Positions 58,203 through 64,000 of a DNA stretch of 64,000 bases are shown in pieces. The DNA comes from Mytilus edulis. Taxonomy: Eukaryota; Mollusca; Bivalvia; Mytilida; Mytilidae. The translations under genes and the position numbers were made by a program. A model generated the notes under the pieces. The model made no database searches. It saw nothing but the letters and a program-made list of their open reading frames with translations, and was not told the origin of the DNA. The stretch spans positions 22,348,647-22,412,646 of the forward strand of contig NC_092357.1 of NCBI RefSeq assembly GCF_963676685.1, read 5' to 3'. How positions within the stretch are numbered: the first letter of the stretch is position 1; every line of letters starts with the position of its first letter.

Positions 58203-61200
58203 CTGAAATAGTTAAAAAGTAATAATAAATAGAAGTGTTAAAATGTATCAAAAGAAACTACTTTAAAAATCTTTGTCTCCCTGAAATAGTAAAACAGTAA
58301 TAATATATTATATAACAGTGTTTAAATGTTACAAAGCAAGGAACTTTTGTTAAGTGATTAGTTTTTTTGCAAGTTTAAATTTCTCAATTTCATATTTATA
58401 TAAACACTATTTTTTTTCCAAACTATTTTTGTGTTTTTCCTGGACTTTTCTGATCTTTCTTTTCTTTTTTCCCATAGTAATTGTTTGATTTTCTTTAAAC
58501 TTGATTCTTGAATGACAGTTAGGTGCATGTTGTCTTATTAAGTTAGCATGGCTACTTACCTTACTTAAAGCACCAGATATCAATACTGAAGTATGGTGTT
58601 TATCAGATTTTGGACCTCTGAAAATTAGAATACAGCCATATATTGATAAATCGTCAACTGTATAAATATCCAATTGATATTTTATCGTGTGTTTTTCTAT
58701 GTTGTGATGTTATACTATTGTTTCAGAAAAAGGGATAAGGTTTGGTACCATTAAAACATTTAATCCCGCTGCAAATGTTTGCATCTGTCCTAAGTCAAAA
58801 TTCTGATGTACAGTAGTTGTCGTTTGTTTATATAATTTATAAGTGTTTATCGTTTTTTTTTATATAGATTAGACAGTTTGTTTTCCTGTTTGAATGGTTT
58901 TACACTAGTAATTTTGGGGCCTTTTATATCTTGTTCATGTTGTTGTTCCGTGTGAGCCAAGGCTTCGTGTTGAAGGCTGTACATTGACCTATAATGGTTC
59001 ACTTTTATAAATTGTTATTTGGATGGAGAGTTGTATCATTGTCACTCATACCACATCTTCCTATATCTATTAATAATTCATTACAATGGGCATAATAATA
59101 GTATTAAAATTCAAGTTTGAGCCTTGTGAGAAGTATCTCCAAACATTGATTAATGTCTTCTCTCATATCTGTGTCTGCATTTCAACAGAATTCTTTTTAA
59201 TTTAAAGAATATTTTTGTAAAATTTTATGTAAACATGATAAATGATAGTGGCCATTGTAATTGGGTTATCAAAGGAGATCATCAACATGATCAATGTATG
59301 ATGGAAGCATTTTCCTAAAGTTTGGCAGAGCTTGTTTTACTCTGAACACATGTTTGTTTTATTCTCACTATTAAAATCAATATTAGTTGGTCTCTGTTAT
59401 AAGATTGAAGTAAACACTCTACATGTATGATTTTATAAAGACTTTGACCAAACTGTCCCTGTTGAAAATTTCTATGAATGACAGATAATGAAAATTGCCA
59501 AAACATGCAAAACGCAAAAAAATAAAACTGGCTCTCCTTACAAGTTACACAAGTTACAAGTTTTAACAAATTCAAAGTTAAATATTCCTTCATGAATATA
59601 GAGCATGCATTCATAATCAAAATAATATTTGTACATGTAGTATGACATGTATGACACAAAATCTGTGATATAAATGTGATTTTATTTTCTCAATAATTCT
59701 AATGGGCATCTCAGCATGCTCAGGAATTGAATCCCACAGATCAAACAGTCTTCAGTACAGAAAATCACTGATACTAATTTTGTGTTTCAAACGTGAAATC
59801 AAATATACAGACATGACGGACATACATCCTTATCATGCTTATCTAGAAAACCCTAAAGAATACAGACCCATCTCCAAACTCCTCAATTTCCTCTTTTGTT
59901 GGAGGGGGTGTGGCACCTTCAACTTTTTCATTCTTCTGGTGAGTAACAACTCTCATGCCACCTACTTTCACTGTAAAAAAGAAGTCACTTATTATACATT
60001 TATTTACTTCTATTACATTGATCATGTTGATTTAATGTAGACTATTTGGCATGTTAAGAAACATGAGAAATACAAATTCAAACTGAAAAACATTCATTTC
60101 TACATTTTTCATACCTAAAATTACTATATGTGCAGATTTGAGGGTCTATTTATGTATCATCAATGACAAAAGCCTTAAAGGGATAAGAGGGATCTTACAT
60201 ATTTTTCAAAGCAGGGTTTGACTCTTGAAAGGTGGTCTGTAAATTGAAGTTTCAGAAAAATTCATGGTTTATTCTAAATTTCCGAATTTGATGAAAATTA
60301 CACATATTTTCTCAATAAAAAAGGGTACATGTAGTTTTGAAAAAAGCCATTTATATCTCTGATATCATAACCAGGCGGTTAAATATAAAACATCTGCCGA
60401 TTTTCACTGGCAACAGGCTTCTATTGAAAGCACTAGCTGCACATTGAACATGTTGAATAAAAGTATATATAAAGATAGCGAGTCAGTGGACCAATTTATA
60501 CATTAATGATCAATAACAATGATAACCTTAAGAAAAATGTGAAGATTATCTTTGCGGCTTGATTTATTGACAATCATGCATACAACAATAATTTTTCCAT
60601 TGTGGCATCAGATATTTTGTATTATGACATCAAAATTTTATCTGGAACCTTTGTGATGTGCATTAATGTTGGATAAATAGCAATAAGGTGTATTATCGCT
60701 TTTTTACAAAATTTTCCTTCGGCTTCGATCTTGCTGTCAGACTGATAATTTCCTTTCTCTGCGGAGTCATGTGATACATGTATGAAAAGTTATTGCTAGA
60801 ACCTTATGAAATTTACAGCGTCATAATAGTAATAGGTGAAATATCGATAAAAGATCATTATTGGTCATCTCAACACATTGCTTTTCTCAATTTGACCCTA
60901 CCCCTGCTCAAGAGAGATAATTATCAAACCTTGTGATGATCAACAATAATATAAATGTGACTAAAATTTAGAATTCTAATGCCTGACTTTAATAGGAAAC
61001 AATAATTTATTAGCTTTTTTATAATTATTCTTTCAGTTTTGCATTAATTCAGGTTTCACTAAGAGTAAACACTGTAAATAAATAAATGTTGCCATGTTGA
61101 GCAGCTGTTTGTTTGGTGGGAACATTTCGAGTTGGGTATTATGGATTACAAACAATGTAAATTTAGATCCTCTGTTTATACCTGCAGGTGCATGGCCACC

Positions 61201-61233
61201 CTTCAGTTCTGCATCTTGACTAGCGTCTGACAT
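58086..61233 (-). CDS. DAP1: Death-associated protein 1 (DAP1), four exons
   Basis: Exons 61233-61182, 59970-59868, 58617-58560 and 58202-58086 join in frame to 109 residues. Human DAP1 is about 102. Family hallmarks in order: GGHAPAVKVGGMRVV near the N-terminus (the family's G-H-P-P-A-V-K-A-G-G-M-R block), a charged Glu/Lys and Pro middle (PPPTKEEIEEFG), TSVLISGALSK, and GDKDFPPEAVKAYHDKPLPT with a C-terminal HQPNKY. DAP1 is a small, mostly disordered cytosolic protein; in mammals it is an mTOR substrate that restrains autophagy and was first linked to interferon-gamma-induced cell death. The start is the only ATG in exon 1, and all splice sites are GT/AG with matching phases (1, 2, 0). DAPL1 is the alternative family member, but invertebrates usually have one gene. 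Confidence 0.9.
58189..58301. repeat. 78-bp tandem duplication copying the DAP1 exon 4 acceptor
   Basis: AATCTTTGTCTCCCTGAAAT followed by AGTTAAAAAGTAATAAT (from 58190) recurs at 58268 with few changes. The upstream copy (58268-58300) carries the branch/pyrimidine/AG region and the first 15-17 nt of exon 4 a second time inside intron 3. Confidence 0.75.
58560..58617 (-). CDS. DAP1: DAP1 exon 3
   Basis: 58 bp, phase 2 to 0. GPKSDKHHTSVLISGALSK, the conserved Ser/Val/Ile-Ser-Gly segment of the family. Donor AAG/GTAAGT, acceptor ATTTTCAG. Confidence 0.87.
58780..59075 (-). repeat. Family A repeat in DAP1 intron 2, reverse
   Basis: From TTTGCATCTGTCCTAAGTCA to CATACCACATCTTCCTATAT, nearly full length. 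The rest of intron 2 (59076-59867) shows nothing recognisable. Confidence 0.7.
59868..59970 (-). CDS. DAP1: DAP1 exon 2
   Basis: 103 bp, phase 1 to 2. VKVGGMRVVTHQKNEKVEG, then ATPPPTKEEIEEFGD. Donor GG/GTCTGT was chosen because only this phase avoids a stop in exon 3. Acceptor TTTTACAG. Confidence 0.86.
59971..61181. other. DAP1 intron 1
   Basis: About 1.2 kb, AT-rich, with no coding segment or clear repeat seen. Confidence 0.5.
61182..61233 (-). CDS. DAP1: DAP1 exon 1
   Basis: 52 bp, MSDASQDAELKGGHAPA with a split Val codon. Donor GCAG/GTATAA. Confidence 0.86.
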
Positions 61234-63233
61234 TTTTCTGCTTTTGAAAAAAAAACTGTATGCGAAGTATAAATACAAAAGCGTGCAATATATGGCCTTG
61301 ACCTTTGTTTACGTGGTTCAGCTTATGGCACGCTGTACATGTCACTAGTGAATGCTTATTTTTGTTTATGATGAAAGAAATGTCATACTGGTTTAGTTTG
61401 AATTGTACTGTCTTTCTTTATTCTATCATTATTTTTAAACGAAATAGCTTAAATTCATTTTCTTCCCGAAAAAATGCATTTTTGGAGTATTTTTAAAAAT
61501 ATGATTCGTCTGGTCTTGTCTTCCATACAAAAAATATTCTTTCGGAAACCCTCGGACAGATTTATCAAGACCAAAGGCATACGAAAAACGGAAGCAACAC
61601 AATCAAATCGTAAAAAAACCCACAAAAACACAAACTAAAAGTAAGTAACGATTCTGCAACTAAGTAATATTGTGATTATAATTTATGAAAGAGTCTCCAA
61701 ACTCTGTTTTGATATCTTCGACTGTGGATGTAAGACGTTTCGGCCAACTTTTGCCACACTGTCACTGTCAAATCGACCACACTCGTTTCTTCTTTTGATA
61801 AACAATTTTAGCTTCATTTATTTTCAAGTTTTCCAACTGTTAATCTGTAACACTTTCAAATCGACAACAGTCGTTATGACCTAAATCTGGGTTACACTAA
61901 AGACCTGAAAGTGGACCTGAAAAGACCTGAAAATATAAGACTAAAATTATTCAAATTGCAATAACTTTTTTTATTATTGGATCGAATTTCTTCAAGTTGG
62001 AATTTTATTAATTGTTAATGTCCATATTTCATTAAAATTTAAATGTTTTAAATAAAAAAACAAGATTTTGATGTAAAAAGTTGAACCTGAACGGAGAAAT
62101 GAGTCAAACGCAAATTCAGACTTATTTATGTCTGAGCTCTGACTGCCCATACGAAAAATCACAGAAACCAGTGCCTGTGGACTAAATGCGCGTCTGGCGT
62201 AAATATAAAATTTTAATCTTGGTATCTAAGATGAGTTTATTTGTAAAGACGATTCGACCGTTTAATTGAAAAATATGTTTATAATTGAATCAAACATTCA
62301 ATGTTCAAAGTAATTGACATAATTGAAAAACATGTGTGTATCAACATCTTCAATAGTTTAATTTTTATTCTCGTTGTGTGCACTTGCATGACTTGTATGC
62401 AAATTTGTTTGCCATTACGCCATTACTTAAAATCACACCACAAGTTCCTATTAGATTTGACAATTATTTTTTTTTAAATTGACATTATAATCTTGATAAT
62501 GAAAAAGTGATTGTTGCTTGATCTCAGATAGTCAAAATAATTATGATTATAAAAAGGCTATTTTTGCTATGACATCTTACTGCAACACTAGATGTCAAAT
62601 TGTTATTGGAAGACAAAATTAAGGTCATTCCCTGACAATATTCAGCTAAATTCCAAAAGTATAAATAAGGTTATAGTTGTCAATGGTGATCATTAAAGAA
62701 ATGGATTTTTTTTTATATGTACCGAACAAGATATTATATGATATTTATTTAAAAAGTGTAGAAGGTTTGTTGTTCTTATCAATATATTTATTATGATCCA
62801 TCCAACTTATCATTTCAATGGAATACATATTGTAGCCAGGAAAATACCTCACCAACTTTTTTACAAACAAAAAAAGAAGGATATATAATTGAGAGAGATA
62901 AATACAAATAATTTATATCATGTATAACCATTATAACATACATGTATTAAGTACAGAACCTACAAATTAAAACAATATTCATGTTCATACACATGTTTCT
63001 TATATGAAAATTGTCTAACAATGTCAGATTTGTAGTATTGGTGATGCTAATGAACTTCAACATGTTCAAGCTAAAAAAAAGATTTTGAAAACACTGTGAA
63101 TACTGTTAATTGTAAAAAAAATTATCCGTATTCGTGATTTTTTTTCTACAGTAACATTACCTGATTGTGACTTTTTGTTTTTTTCATATTTTATTTTAAA
63201 ACCTTCCAGGATTGTAATAAATAACAGAAAATT
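61234..63233. other. Region between DAP1 and the plus-strand gene start
   Basis: Should hold the DAP1 promoter and 5' UTR sequences of the divergent gene. A repeat fragment with GCGCGTCTGGCGTAAA lies at 62165-62225. No TATA box or CpG island is obvious. Confidence 0.4.
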
Positions 63234-63283
63234 ATGGATGCTGAGGAAAAGAAAAGGATTAAAGAAATTATGAGAGATAAAGA
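63234..63283 (+). CDS. Probable first coding exon of an unidentified gene
   Basis: After a TTCCAG acceptor (63204-63209) and a 24-nt leader, ATG opens MDAEEKKRIKEIMRDK and ends in a phase 2 AAAGA/GTAAGAT donor. The peptide is highly charged and would be helical. A short 5' leader exon border, a strong donor and the absence of repeats in the exon support it. The gene continues beyond the window, and its family cannot be told from 16 residues. Transcribed away from DAP1. Confidence 0.5.
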
Positions 63284-63351
63284 GTAAGATATAATTTTCT
63301 TGTGATTATCTTTGAAATGTATGACATTATTCAACATCTGTAATCTGTATA

Positions 63352-63752
63352 AAATTGAGAATGGAAATGGGGAATGTGTTAAAGAGACAACAACCTGATC
63401 AAAGAGCAAAAAATGTTGGAAGGCCACCAATGGCATGAATGGGTCTTCAACACAGTGAGAAAATCCAGCACTCAGAGGCATGCTTCAGGTGGCCCCTAAA
63501 CAAAAATGTGTACTAGTTCAGTGATAATGGACATCATATATACTTAACTCCAAAATAGGTTAATGAACTAAAATAAAAAATCATACATGACTAACAAAGG
63601 CAAGAGGCTCCTGCAAAAATGTGGTGATGATAAACATGTTTTGAGAGATCTCAATCTTCCCTCTATACCTCAAGCCAATGTAGAAAAAACAAACACACAG
63701 TAATAAACACAGTAAAACTCAAGTTTAAAAGAAGCAAGAGTGAGATGTCAGA
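63352..63752 (-). repeat. 5'-truncated retroelement tail (family D), reverse
   Basis: The reverse complement follows the tail at 5150-5527 over about 400 bp (TTGGCTTGAGGTATAGAGGG, GGCCACCTGAAGCATGCCTC) and ends at TCTCAATTTTA, the family's common 3' end. Lies in the first intron of the putative plus-strand gene. Confidence 0.7.
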
Positions 63753-63889
63753 ATAGGTAACAAAAGAAACTCAACAAAATGACATCAGTATTAAAGCCAA
63801 AATATACCATCTTTAAAAACCTTACAACAGTATCGTAACTACATGTATATATTAATATCATGTACAAATGTATAAGGGTCCAAATATAA

Positions 63890-64000
63890 TCATGGTTATA
63901 TGTCTAATTGGCTAAGAGTTCTAGGGCACTGAACACAGTGCAGGCCAAAATTCCAAGGTCTCACTCAGAAGACGTACAAGCAAGGGTTGAAGTCCTGTTT
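63890..64000 (+). repeat. tRNA-like SINE head, cut by window edge
   Basis: TTGGCTAAGAGTTCTAGGGC resembles a pol III A box and GGGTTGAAGTCCTG, about 60 nt further on, a B box. The sequence does not fold into a good tRNA cloverleaf, so a tRNA-derived SINE is more likely than a tRNA gene. Confidence 0.4.

Overview
The window looks like nuclear DNA of a marine bivalve, most probably a Mytilus-type mussel. It is AT-rich, genes are split by introns with GT/AG borders, and most of the sequence is interspersed repeats: 5'-truncated retroelement tails, TIR elements and short families that recur up to about ten times. The immune receptor and lectin genes fit a bivalve. The species call is inference, because no search could be run.

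Layout. (1) 1-3500: a truncated TIR element at the left edge, then the first two coding exons (minus strand) of a secreted C-type lectin gene whose remainder lies off the left edge or is lost. (2) 3.8-6.6 kb: a decayed reverse-transcriptase element with a tandemly duplicated 3' end. (3) 7-14.1 kb: repeats, a 1.4-kb TIR element carrying a nested insertion, and further reverse-transcriptase relics. (4) 15.5-18.1 kb: an intact single-exon Toll-like receptor (minus). (5) 18.3-25.2 kb: paired inverted MITE-like elements and a 3.4-kb TIR-bounded composite element. (6) 27.2-29.7 kb: a second Toll-like receptor, same strand and closely related, broken by two frameshifts. (7) 32.8-36.1 kb: a TTAA-flanked MITE and a 2-kb element nested in a retroelement tail. 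(8) 38.9-52.0 kb: a nine-exon gene (minus) for a secreted protein with three C-type lectin-like domains and a C-terminal PAN/apple-like domain. All eight exon joins keep frame and give 483 residues. Its intron 7 holds an array of 11 tandem copies of the 3' end of exon 7, donor site included. (9) 53.9-56.4 kb: CpG-rich and interspersed repeats. (10) 58.1-61.2 kb: a four-exon DAP1 (death-associated protein 1) orthologue (minus, 109 residues). (11) 63.2-63.3 kb: the probable first coding exon of a plus-strand gene, a retroelement tail and a tRNA-like SINE head at the right edge.

The recognisable genes are mostly innate-immunity genes (Toll-like receptors, secreted lectins) that have duplicated locally, with one housekeeping-type gene (DAP1) at the right. 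The two lectin genes share signal-peptide exons and first lectin half-exons of identical length (61 and 142 bp), so they are paralogues. The two Toll-like receptors are also paralogues, one of them dead. Nothing shows these genes to be co-regulated. The most unusual structure is the array of exon-end copies inside the lectin gene, where each copy keeps a possible 33-nt, phase-neutral mini-exon.
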